From: JAWXCH01 sp034440595 | GTDB lineage: Bacteria; Planctomycetota; Planctomycetia; Pirellulales; JALHPA01 | DNA: 10,441 bases | Assembly (NCBI GenBank): GCA_034440595.1 | Contig: JAWXCH010000461.1 | Span: 1-10,441 of the forward strand | Direction of reading: 5' to 3' | Shown here: piece by piece, positions 1 through 5,612 of the stretch | Layout: every line of letters starts with the position of its first letter | How positions within the stretch are numbered: the stretch's first letter is position 1 | Program-made: the position numbers and the translations under genes | The notes under the pieces: generated by a model | Database searches by the model: none | Told to the model about the DNA's origin: nothing | The model's input: only the letters and a program-made list of their open reading frames with translations

Positions 1-321
1 ACTGAAGACCGGACTTGCATTGTTTGGCGCGTTGGCTGCCGTGATGTCGATCTTCAGATTCACTCCTGAAGGAACCGTTACATACGGCGTCGCTGAACGA
101 AACGCAAAGTCATTCAGAAGTAAAGCGTCGTTGACGTAGACGTCGACCAAGGCGGCGGCTGCATAGGGAGAATTGTGAATCACCTGCAGGCTGGCATCCA
201 TCACCTCGCGTCGTTCTAGCAACTCGATAACCCGGGGACGCGCGCGTCGTTCGCTCACCGATTTGCGCGACGGTGGCCGGTGTGTTTTATGACTTGCGTA
301 ATTTGTTGCATGATGAAACAT
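1..321 (-). CDS. Secreted DUF4397-domain protein, 5' part (runs off the left edge)
   Basis: The reading frame is open from an ATG at 321-319 to the window edge (107 codons); the rest lies outside. It starts MFHHATNYASHKTHRPPSRK, then reaches VIELLERREVMDASLQVIHN. The segment LLERREVMDA resembles the LEPRxLMDA-type N-terminal motif of planctomycete exported proteins, so export is likely although there is no ordinary hydrophobic signal peptide. From about residue 45, LQVIHNSPYAAAALVDVYVN matches the opening strands of DUF4397, a beta-sandwich domain of surface proteins whose ligand is unknown. The start is supported by GAGG eight bases upstream. It lies downstream of the fasciclin gene on the same strand, separated by a strong hairpin, so it may be transcribed separately. 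Family assignment is fairly secure; function is unknown. Confidence 0.78.
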   Translation of the reverse strand, partial: MFHHATNYASHKTHRPPSRKSVSERRARPRVIELLERREVMDASLQVIHNSPYAAAALVDVYVNDALLLNDFAFRSATPYVTVPSGVNLKIDITAANAPNNASPVFS

Positions 322-337
322 TGTTGAGTCCTCAACA
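322..337. promoter_or_regulatory. Palindrome covering the ribosome-binding site of the DUF4397 gene
   Basis: Two perfect 7-bp arms, TGTTGAG (322-328) and CTCAACA (331-337), are separated by 2 bp. On the minus strand the palindrome begins directly upstream of the DUF4397 ATG and contains its GAGG ribosome-binding site. It could be a DNA operator, or in RNA a small structure that hides the binding site, but a 2-nt loop is too tight for a full hairpin. The symmetry is seen directly; any role is inference. Confidence 0.35.
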
Positions 338-372
338 TGTCGTCGTATAAAAATGAACTAGATGAAGCAAAC

Positions 373-405
373 GGTCATGGCTGGCAGGTGATGCCAGCCA
401 TGACC
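373..405 (-). terminator. Strong hairpin after the fasciclin gene, probable intrinsic terminator
   Basis: A perfect 14-bp inverted repeat (GGTCATGGCTGGCA, 373-386, with its complement at 392-405) has a 5-nt loop. It lies 13 bp beyond the fasciclin stop codon in the direction of transcription. On the minus strand it is followed by GTTTGCTTCATC, only moderately T-rich, so termination may be partial or need Rho. It separates the fasciclin and DUF4397 genes. Confidence 0.75.
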
Positions 406-418
406 ACGATCCGAGGAT

Positions 419-961
419 TTATTCTTTCGGCAGCAGTACCGTGTCGATGACGTGGATCACACCGTTCGCGGTGTCGATATCCGCTTTGACAACCTTGGCG
501 TTGTTGATCTTCACTCCATCCGCAGCATCGATCGTTACGTTTTGACCTTGCACGGTCTTAGCTGATTTGAGCTTCACGACGTCTGCGGCCTTCACATTGC
601 CGGAGACAACGTGGTAGGTCAGGATCCCGACCAGCTTGGCCTTGTTCTCGGGCTTGAGCAGCGTCTCAACCGTTCCGGGAGGCAGCTTCGCGAATGCTTC
701 ATCGGTGGGCGCGAAGACGGTGAACGGTCCCTTGCCCTTCAAGGTATCCACGAGTCCGGCTGCTTGCAGGGCGGCGGCGAGCGTCTTGAATGAGCCCGCA
801 TTCACCGCTGTGTCGACGATGTCCATTTTTGCTTCTTTCTTGAAGGCGACCGTAGTGACAGAAGTACCAGCACATTTCTTGCCTGCCTCGGCAACGGACG
901 ATGAGGCCAACAGCAAGGCCGCGACGCTGAACGCAACGGAACATTTCAAGGCACACGACAT
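419..961 (-). CDS. Secreted fasciclin (FAS1) domain protein
   Basis: The protein has 180 residues. Residues 1-26 form a typical Sec signal peptide: a Lys near the start, a hydrophobic core FSVAALLLASSSVA, and an AEA cleavage site before Gly27. One FAS1 domain fills the rest (about 45-180): GPFTVFAPTDEAFAKLP (78-94) is the H1 box, TYHVVSG (115-121) the central strand, and NGVIHVIDTVLLP (166-178) the H2 box. Single-domain bacterial FAS1 proteins of this size are extracellular or periplasmic adhesion-like proteins; the ligand is unknown. The ATG at 961 was chosen over a longer frame reaching 1165 because GGAG lies six bases upstream and the signal peptide starts there. The gene is divergent from the CarH-like regulator, and its predicted promoter is bracketed by two copies of the 17-bp repeat, which suggests membership of the light/stress regulon. 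I recall that a fasciclin gene belongs to the ChrR-sigmaE singlet-oxygen regulon of Rhodobacter sphaeroides, which would fit. Confidence 0.93.
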   Translation of the reverse strand: MSCALKCSVAFSVAALLLASSSVAEAGKKCAGTSVTTVAFKKEAKMDIVDTAVNAGSFKTLAAALQAAGLVDTLKGKGPFTVFAPTDEAFAKLPPGTVETLLKPENKAKLVGILTYHVVSGNVKAADVVKLKSAKTVQGQNVTIDAADGVKINNAKVVKADIDTANGVIHVIDTVLLPKE

Positions 962-1029
962 AACACGCTCCTTTTTCAAACTGAGATACTGGGTCCGAAT
1001 GATCTTGGTAAATGAAGCGATTTGTTGAG

Positions 1030-1058
1030 CCCGGTTCTCACCGTAGCCGCAAACCGGG
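1030..1058 (-). other. Possible hairpin in the fasciclin mRNA leader
   Basis: CCCGGTT (1030-1036) and AACCGGG (1052-1058) are perfect complements around a 15-nt loop. They lie about 70 bases upstream of the fasciclin start codon, inside the long leader implied by the minus-strand promoter. No known riboswitch or leader family is recognised, and a 7-bp stem of this kind can arise by chance. Confidence 0.25.
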
Positions 1059-1131
1059 TTGTCGTTACTGAGTCTCGAAGGAGTCAAAATCCGATTCACC
1101 CCTCGATCCCCGCGGTAAGCGATCTCCCGAA

Positions 1132-1148
1132 ATTCGTTCAAATCGTTC
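1132..1148. repeat. 17-bp repeat, copy R1, at the fasciclin transcription start
   Basis: ATTCGTTCAAATCGTTC. Together with R2 and R3 it gives the consensus ATTCGNYCAAATCRTTC. R1 begins 6 bp downstream of the fasciclin -10 box, so a bound protein would cover the expected start of transcription, a repressor position. It also contains a short internal repeat, CGTTC-AAAT-CGTTC. It is probably an operator, and the neighbouring MerR-type regulator is the natural candidate to bind it; binding is inferred. Confidence 0.65.
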
Positions 1149-1154
1149 TCACGA

Positions 1155-1183
1155 GTTATACCCATGCGGCACCTTCAGGTCAA
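1155..1183 (-). promoter_or_regulatory. Predicted sigma70-type promoter of the fasciclin gene
   Basis: Read on the minus strand: TTGACC (-35, 1183-1178), a 17-bp spacer, TATAAC (-10, 1160-1155). Each box matches the consensus at five of six positions. Transcription would start near 1148, giving a leader of roughly 190 nt before the ATG at 961. Repeat R2 lies 5 bp upstream of the -35 box and R1 6 bp downstream of the -10 box. Confidence 0.6.
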
Positions 1184-1188
1184 CGTAT

Positions 1189-1205
1189 ATTCGTCCAAAT
1201 CGTTC
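1189..1205. repeat. 17-bp repeat, copy R2, upstream of the fasciclin -35 box
   Basis: ATTCGTCCAAATCGTTC differs from R1 at one position only. It lies just upstream of the fasciclin -35 box, where an activator or a second repressor dimer could bind, and about 80 bp upstream of the regulator's own -35 box. Unlike the other two copies it is extended by an inverted half, CGATTTGG, at 1209-1216. Confidence 0.65.
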
Positions 1206-1216
1206 ATTCGATTTGG
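1195..1216. repeat. Inverted repeat built on copy R2
   Basis: CCAAATCG (1195-1202), spacer TTCATT, CGATTTGG (1209-1216): perfect 8-bp arms. The left arm is the core of repeat R2, so the core occurs here in both orientations. This is the shape of a site for a symmetric dimer, as expected for a MerR-type DNA-binding domain, and may be the strongest site in the region. Confidence 0.55.
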
Positions 1217-1285
1217 TCAGAAGGCCGCCAAGTTATTAGGATCAATGGACTTAAAATCTGGGGGAAAATCCCAACACGGCCTGAA

Positions 1286-1314
1286 TGGACAATGACATCG
1301 CCTGGGCCTATAAT
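1286..1314 (+). promoter_or_regulatory. Predicted sigma70-type promoter of the regulator gene and operon
   Basis: TGGACA (-35, 1286-1291; five of six) is followed after exactly 17 bp by TATAAT (-10, 1309-1314; perfect). Transcription would start near 1321, about 35 nt before the regulator's start codon. Repeat R3 begins inside the -10 box and covers the start site, which is the arrangement of an autorepressed promoter. No equally good promoter was seen before the DCC gene, so this one may serve the whole operon. Confidence 0.7.
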
Positions 1315-1329
1315 TCGATCAAATCATTC
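1313..1329. repeat. 17-bp repeat, copy R3, overlapping the regulator's -10 box
   Basis: ATTCGATCAAATCATTC matches R2 at 14 of 17 positions and R1 at 15 of 17. It overlaps the last two bases of the -10 box and the predicted start site. If the neighbouring regulator binds it, it would shut off its own gene, as CarH and LitR do through their own operators. The sequence does not resemble the published CarH operator as I remember it, so the DNA specificity would be new. Confidence 0.65.
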
Positions 1330-1355
1330 ACAGCAGCCTCTTTGACCCTAAGTCG

Positions 1356-2234
1356 GTGCCTTTCGTGAAAAAACTCGTCAGTCCGAAGCAGGTCGCCCAG
1401 GCCATCGGCGTCAGCGAGTCGTCGCTAAAACGCTGGTGCGATCGAGGGGTATTGACCACGGTCCGCACGGCTGGCGGCCACCGTCGACTGGCGCTGGATG
1501 ACGTTTTCCAGTTTCTAAGGCAGTCTGGACAGCAGATCGTGCGGCCCGAGCTCCTGGGGCTGCCCTCCAACACTGGCCAGTCCACTACCGTCGCTGAAAG
1601 GGCGCGCGACCAGATCTGCGATGCGCTCATTGCAGGGGACGAAGATCTGTGTCGACGGATCGTATTCGACCTGTACCTGGCTGGACAATCAGCGTGCGAT
1701 ATTTGCGACCGCGTACTGGCGCCGGCACTCCACGACATCGGTGCACGGTGGGAATGCGGCGATTTGTCTGTCTACCGGGAACGTCGCGCTTGTGAAACCG
1801 GCTTAAAGATCTTGCACGACTTGCGTCTAACAATTCGGACCCCGTCTGCGGACGCGCCGGTGGCCATTGGTGGCACTTTGGAATGGGACCCCTACAGCCT
1901 GCCGACCGCGATGATTGAGGCCGTATTGCGTGAGTTAGGCTGGAATGCCACCTCCCTCGGTACCCAGCTGCCCACCAACGCGTTCGTTGAAGCAGTACGC
2001 GATAATCGACCAAGATTGCTGTGGATTAGCGTCTCCTGCGTCGAATCAGTGCCAGCGTTTTTGGAAGAATACGGTCTCCTCCATGACGTGGCGACAAAGG
2101 CGGGGGCGGCAGTCGTCGTGGGCGGTCGGGCACTCACCGCTGAGGTCCGGCAGCAAATGACCTATTCCGCTTACTGCGACACACTAAAGCACCTCATAAC
2201 GTTTGCATCCTCACTGACCCCGGCAGACGCGTAA
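1356..2234 (+). CDS. MerR-type regulator with a B12-binding fold that has lost its cobalamin ligands (CarH/LitR-like)
   Basis: 292 residues from a GTG start. A second GTG at 1365, giving an N-terminus MKKLVSPKQVAQ, is an equally likely start; neither has a clear ribosome-binding site. Residues 8-55 are a MerR-type winged helix (SPKQVAQAIGVSESSLKRW, then RTAGGHRRL). Residues about 80-160 match the four-helix cap of CarH/LitR photoreceptors, and about 168-288 the Rossmann-like B12 domain. CarH uses W-H-x8-EH in the cap; here it reads W132-E133, then E142-R143. The lower-ligand motif (D/E)xHxxG reads E176-W-D-P-Y-S181. All three histidines near cobalt are therefore absent. CarH homologues repress photolyase and carotenoid genes in the dark and release DNA in light. 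This copy is probably cobalamin-independent. It precedes the photolyase operon and is likely autoregulated through R3. Confidence 0.88.
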   Translation: MPFVKKLVSPKQVAQAIGVSESSLKRWCDRGVLTTVRTAGGHRRLALDDVFQFLRQSGQQIVRPELLGLPSNTGQSTTVAERARDQICDALIAGDEDLCRRIVFDLYLAGQSACDICDRVLAPALHDIGARWECGDLSVYRERRACETGLKILHDLRLTIRTPSADAPVAIGGTLEWDPYSLPTAMIEAVLRELGWNATSLGTQLPTNAFVEAVRDNRPRLLWISVSCVESVPAFLEEYGLLHDVATKAGAAVVVGGRALTAEVRQQMTYSAYCDTLKHLITFASSLTPADA

Positions 2235-2399
2235 CGAAACGCTTGTGGTACGTGCGTCGCGCCGAATGCCATTTAGGCTCCCATCCGAATAGAGATGAAA
2301 ACTAGCAGGGCCCGTGGTGATCGTGATTCCTCCGAGGCATGGTTCAACGTAGAGAACGGAGTCGACAATTTTGGACAAGCTGGGGAGATAAACCAGGGC

Positions 2400-2837
2400 A
2401 TGAACAATTCGATTGACTCTGCTCATGAGGTTGAGGTGTTTTACGATGGAGCTTGCCCATTATGCCTTCGTGAGATCAAGTTGCTGCGACGGTGGGACCG
2501 CAAGGGAAGCATTCGGTTCACGGATATCGACTCGCCAACCTTTGACGGGGAGGCGGTCGGAAAAAGCTACAAGGATCTAATGGCCCAAATGCACGGACGT
2601 TTGCCCGCCGGGGAATGGATACAAGGCGTCGAGGTCTTCCGGCGGATGTACGCGGCGGTCGGCTTCAGACGATTGGTTGCCGTCAGCCGGTTACCGCTGA
2701 TCTCGCAGATCCTGCAACTGGGCTATTTGGTTTTTGCTTGGAATCGCTTGCGACTCACGGGCCGCTGCACTGCGCAGACTTGTTCGACAAAGCGCGGTGC
2801 CGGGACCACTCACGGTTCCGTCGGGGACGTGGCATGA
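2400..2837 (+). CDS. DCC-family (DUF393) thiol-disulfide oxidoreductase-like protein
   Basis: 145 residues. VEVFYDGACPLCLREIKLL (11-29) contains the family's signature YDGxCPLC with the CxxC pair C19/C22. The domain continues through GVEVFRRMYAAVGFRR and a hydrophobic helix (ISQILQLGYLVFAW), and ends with two more cysteines (C123, C128). These are small thioredoxin-like proteins of uncertain substrate, frequently found beside photolyase and SDR genes in light-response clusters. The ATG at 2400 places the signature at the usual distance from the N-terminus; an in-frame ATG at 2295 would add 35 residues unlike the family. A GGGGAG lies rather far upstream (2383-2388). The last four bases, ATGA, overlap the start of the next gene, which suggests coupled translation. 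The 165 bp separating it from the regulator contain no recognised signal. Confidence 0.88.
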   Translation: MNNSIDSAHEVEVFYDGACPLCLREIKLLRRWDRKGSIRFTDIDSPTFDGEAVGKSYKDLMAQMHGRLPAGEWIQGVEVFRRMYAAVGFRRLVAVSRLPLISQILQLGYLVFAWNRLRLTGRCTAQTCSTKRGAGTTHGSVGDVA

Positions 2838-3282
2838 GCGAGGTGGGTTTGCTTTTTGCACATTTGGTCAGCACGCTGCAAATGGTCGGCATCATCGGTT
2901 TCGTCCAGGTGGTGCATTATCCGCTGATGGGCTGCGTTGGTGCCGAGCATTTCCGCCGCTAATCTCAATTGCATCAGTCACGCACCACCGTGGTCGTGAT
3001 GGGGCCGATGCTTGTGGAAGCAGTCTCGGCAATATGCCTGTTCATTTGGTTTCCGGTGTTTCGCAGCTCGTCGGTATTCTTGGTGGCGACAGGTCTAATG
3101 GGCCTCATTTGGGGTCGACCATCTGGTGGCAAGTTACGCTCCATCGATCGCCTGCCTCAGGTGATGGCGAGCAGCAGATTCGTCGACTGGTTCAAACAAA
3201 TTGGCTACGCACGCTCGCCTGGAGCGCACGCGGAATTCTGATATGCGAAACCTTTTGGTCGGCGGTGATTGGCTCCGTATAA
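2834..3282 (+). pseudogene. Small membrane protein of light-response clusters, broken by a nonsense codon and a frameshift
   Basis: The gene starts at the ATGA overlap with the DCC gene and encodes MSEVGLLFAHLVSTLQMVGI, then FVQVVHYPLM and VGAEHFRR. It is stopped by TAA at 2960-2962. The same frame goes on with SQLHQSRTTVVVMGPMLVEA, which looks like a direct continuation; relatives I recall have an aromatic residue at that point, and TAT or TAC would need one change to become TAA. The protein continues through LIWG until the G4 run at 3111-3114. From there the homology moves to another frame: STIWWQV, then RRLVQTNWLRTLAWSARGIL, ending at TAA 3280-3282. Adding one G at that run restores an exact 150-codon frame with about four hydrophobic segments. 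Function is unknown; I recall homologues next to LitR-type regulators. It is either a true pseudogene or carries sequencing errors. Confidence 0.75.
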
Positions 3283-3337
3283 CATTCGTGTGACTTACCT
3301 GGCTCTTCATTCTTTTCTCGACGTCGAGGTTTCCGAA

Positions 3338-4081
3338 ATGCCGAGCACCGCAATTCTTGGCGCCACTGGTACGATTGGCAGCGCGCTGGCTAAGCGACTA
3401 GTCGATGGCGGTGGAAGCGTACTGCTCGTGGGCCGGGATCCCGAGAAACTCGCTGCGCTGTCGTCAGAGTTGAACCAGCCGTTCTCGGCGATCGGTTTCA
3501 CCTCGTCCCAATTTCTGGAAAACGCCCTGCAGGCACAATCTGAACGATGCGGCGGTTACCACGGGCTGGTCAACTGCATCGGTTCCTTGCTGCTGAAACC
3601 GGCGCACTCCACGTCCGACGAAGAATTCCGAGATATTGTCGAGACCAATTTGTTCACGGCTTTCGCGGCCGTGCGCGCAAGCGGCAAGCTGTTCCGCGAG
3701 CGCGGCGGGTCGATCGTTCTGTTTGCCTCGGCCGCGGCCGAGATCGGAATCCAAAATCACGAAGCGATTGCGGCCGCAAAAGGGGGTGTCATAGGTTTGG
3801 CACGCTCGGCTGCCGCGACCTACGCTCCCTACAACATCCGGGTCAACGTCATTAGTCCCGGATTGGTCCGCACGCAACTTACGAGTGGCATTTGGGAAAA
3901 CCCCGCGTCGGCGGCGGCATCCGCCGAACTGCATGCGATTGGTAGGCTGGGAGAGCCTGAGCAGATTGCATCGCTCGCCGCCTGGTTGCTTGATCCGCGA
4001 AATGACTGGATCACCGGCCAAGTGATCGGCCTCGACGGTGGATTGTCGCGAGTGCAGCCAAGGCGACGTTCTTCCAAATAA
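3338..4081 (+). CDS. SDR-fold protein lacking the catalytic tyrosine
   Basis: 247 residues. The nucleotide-binding motif is GATGTIG (8-14), followed by VGR (31-33), NCIG (79-82, in place of NNAG) and ETN104. The catalytic serine aligns with S131 (VLFASAAAE) and the lysine with K148 (IAAAKGG), but the tyrosine of YxxxK is Ile144. The C-terminal half is conventional: NIRVNVISPGLV, then ITGQVIGLDGGLS. Binding of NAD(P) is likely, while ordinary SDR acid-base catalysis is not, so it may act as a redox sensor, use another residue, or have lost activity. I recall a group of photolyase-linked SDR proteins with this NHEAIAAAK sequence, so the change probably marks a subfamily. The ATG at 3338 is preceded by GAGG with 8-bp spacing; a TTG at 3269 would add 23 residues overlapping the preceding gene. 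The photolyase gene follows after 19 bp. Confidence 0.88.
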   Translation: MPSTAILGATGTIGSALAKRLVDGGGSVLLVGRDPEKLAALSSELNQPFSAIGFTSSQFLENALQAQSERCGGYHGLVNCIGSLLLKPAHSTSDEEFRDIVETNLFTAFAAVRASGKLFRERGGSIVLFASAAAEIGIQNHEAIAAAKGGVIGLARSAAATYAPYNIRVNVISPGLVRTQLTSGIWENPASAAASAELHAIGRLGEPEQIASLAAWLLDPRNDWITGQVIGLDGGLSRVQPRRRSSK

Positions 4082-4100
4082 CCTGTAGGCCGTTTTCGTC

Positions 4101-5567
4101 ATGCGCGCCGCTCTGATCTATCCCCATCAGTTGTTTCCAGTTCATCCAGCGTTGGCTGGCGCTGACATCTGCGTGCTGGCTGAAGAACCGTTGTTGTTCG
4201 ACCAATATCGGTTCCATGCCAAGAAGCTGATTCTGCATCGAGCTGCGATGCGTTCCTACGCCGCCCGTCTGCAGCGGCGAGGCGTGCGAGTCCGCTACCT
4301 CGAATCGGGCGAGATTATCGCCACGGCTGACGTAGCCGTGGTCTTGAAACAACTCGGTGTGACCCAGGCGCAGTTTATCGACCCTTGCGATGTTTGGCTG
4401 CAAAAGCGCGTTACGACTGCGCTACAGAAAGTCGGCATCCAATTCACGATGCTGGACGATCCCCATTTTCTCACGCCACCCAACGACTTAGCGGAGTTCG
4501 TTGCAGGTCGCAAAAAGCTCCACTTTACCGATTTTTATGTCTTGCAGCGAAAGCGGCTGCAGATCTTGCTGACCGCAGAAGGTCGACCCGTAGGTGGCAA
4601 ATGGAGCTACGATCCTGCGAATCGCAAGAAACTGCCGCGCGCCCTGCCAATTCCGCCCGTTGCTTGGCCTCCGCCCAATGCTGAGGTCCACGGTGCCGAA
4701 GAATACGTACGTGAGCGATTCCCCCAGGCCCTCGGCGATGCGAGCAATTTCTGCTATCCAACCACCCCCGAACAAGCGGGATCATGCCTTGAAGATTTTC
4801 TCGATCGGCGACTCCGCGCGTTCGGCGAGTACGAAGACGCGATGCACGATGAGGAAGCGTTCTTGTTTCATTCCGTGCTCACGCCCGCTCTGAACTGCGG
4901 GTTGATCTCGCCTCAGCAAGTCATCGAAAAAGCGATCGAGCGTGCCGATCGGGTGCCACTCAATTCGCTGGAGGGATTCCTTCGACAGGTCCTCGGCTGG
5001 CGCGAGTACATGCGGGGGGTCTACCGGCATTTTGGCGGACGCCAAAGAACCCAAAATTTCTGGGGCCACAATCGCCCCATGCCACGAGCACTTTACGATG
5101 GCACGACAGGAATCGTACCGGTCGACGCCGTGATTCAGCGCGTCCTGAAACATGCCTACTGCCACCATATCGAACGCCTAATGGTTCTAGGCAACTTCAT
5201 GCTGCTGTGCGAGATTGATCCAGATGCGATCTACCAATGGTTTATGGAGCTATTTATCGACGCTTATGACTGGGTCATGGTTCCGAACGTCTACGGAATG
5301 AGCCAACACGCTGACGGCGGGCTCATCACTACCAAGCCTTACATCAGCGGATCGAGTTACATCTTGAAATTGAGCAATTTCCGCAAAGGTCCTTGGTGCC
5401 CCATCTGGGATGCGCTCTACTGGCGGTTCATCGACAGGCACCGCGCGTTCTTCTCGGGGAATCCGCGTATGTCGGTTACGGTAGCCCAATGCGATCGGAT
5501 GGGGAGCCGGCTGACGGAGCACATTCGCATTGCCGACAGTTATCTAGAGCGGCTACACGGTGAGTAG
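4101..5567 (+). CDS. Photolyase/cryptochrome of the PF04244 (FeS-BCP-related) family, without the CxxC iron-sulfur loop
   Basis: 488 residues, a usual length. The N-terminal alpha/beta domain begins ALIYPHQLFPVHPAL; the FAD-binding helical domain carries LNSLEGFLRQVLGWREYMRG (287-306), YCHHIERLMVLGNFMLLCEI (353-372), IDAYDWVMVPNVYGMSQHAD (386-405) and TKPYISGSSYILKLSNF (411-427). These features place it with the PhrB/CryB branch, several of whose members repair (6-4) photoproducts using FAD and light. PhrB holds a 4Fe-4S cluster through four cysteines, two of them in a CxxC loop after the 'NYI-MSDY' region. That loop is absent here: LSNFRKGPWCPIWDALYW joins directly, leaving only C354 and C433 as possible counterparts. 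The cluster is therefore probably missing, as in a cysteine-poor clade I recall from Bacteroidetes and Planctomycetes. It is co-directional with its neighbours. Confidence 0.93.
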   Translation: MRAALIYPHQLFPVHPALAGADICVLAEEPLLFDQYRFHAKKLILHRAAMRSYAARLQRRGVRVRYLESGEIIATADVAVVLKQLGVTQAQFIDPCDVWLQKRVTTALQKVGIQFTMLDDPHFLTPPNDLAEFVAGRKKLHFTDFYVLQRKRLQILLTAEGRPVGGKWSYDPANRKKLPRALPIPPVAWPPPNAEVHGAEEYVRERFPQALGDASNFCYPTTPEQAGSCLEDFLDRRLRAFGEYEDAMHDEEAFLFHSVLTPALNCGLISPQQVIEKAIERADRVPLNSLEGFLRQVLGWREYMRGVYRHFGGRQRTQNFWGHNRPMPRALYDGTTGIVPVDAVIQRVLKHAYCHHIERLMVLGNFMLLCEIDPDAIYQWFMELFIDAYDWVMVPNVYGMSQHADGGLITTKPYISGSSYILKLSNFRKGPWCPIWDALYWRFIDRHRAFFSGNPRMSVTVAQCDRMGSRLTEHIRIADSYLERLHGE

Positions 5568-5612
5568 TCGGCGGTCCATCACAACGAAGTCCAGTTTCTG
5601 AAAGCAACCCCG

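Larger units (their letters stand above)
962..1355. promoter_or_regulatory. Divergent control region between fasciclin and regulator genes
   Basis: This 394-bp stretch contains no convincing gene. It holds a minus-strand promoter (1155-1183), a plus-strand promoter (1286-1314), three direct copies of a 17-bp repeat (1132-1148, 1189-1205, 1313-1329), an inverted repeat attached to the middle copy (1195-1216), and a roughly 190-nt leader of the fasciclin mRNA with a possible hairpin (1030-1058). Open frames crossing it are accidental: they run through the promoters and resemble no family. Confidence 0.75.

Noticed and set aside
1081..1098. Possible fourth degenerate copy of the 17-bp repeat (GTCAAAATCCGATTCAC)
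   Set aside because: It aligns to R3 only with gaps and lacks the conserved spacing.
1022..1345. 107-codon open frame on the plus strand across the divergent control region
   Set aside because: It runs through both promoters and all three repeats (the peptide FVQIV appears twice only because the repeat does) and resembles no family.
962..1355. CRISPR-like or iteron array
   Set aside because: The three repeats are unevenly spaced (57 and 124 bp) and tied to promoters, with no spacer pattern or replication genes.
2295..2399. 35-residue N-terminal extension of the DCC protein
   Set aside because: It has no family resemblance and would push the YDGxCPLC signature unusually far from the N-terminus.
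3269..3337. Upstream TTG start giving the SDR an N-terminus APYNIRV that also occurs inside the same protein (residues 163-169)
   Set aside because: The segment overlaps the end of the preceding membrane gene in another frame, and the ATG at 3338 has a good ribosome-binding site. The short match is probably coincidence.
3464..4102. Long minus-strand open frame of 212 codons opposite the SDR gene
   Set aside because: It is a shadow of the GC-rich SDR coding sequence; its protein is rich in Arg and has no recognisable domain, while the plus-strand frame has clear SDR motifs.
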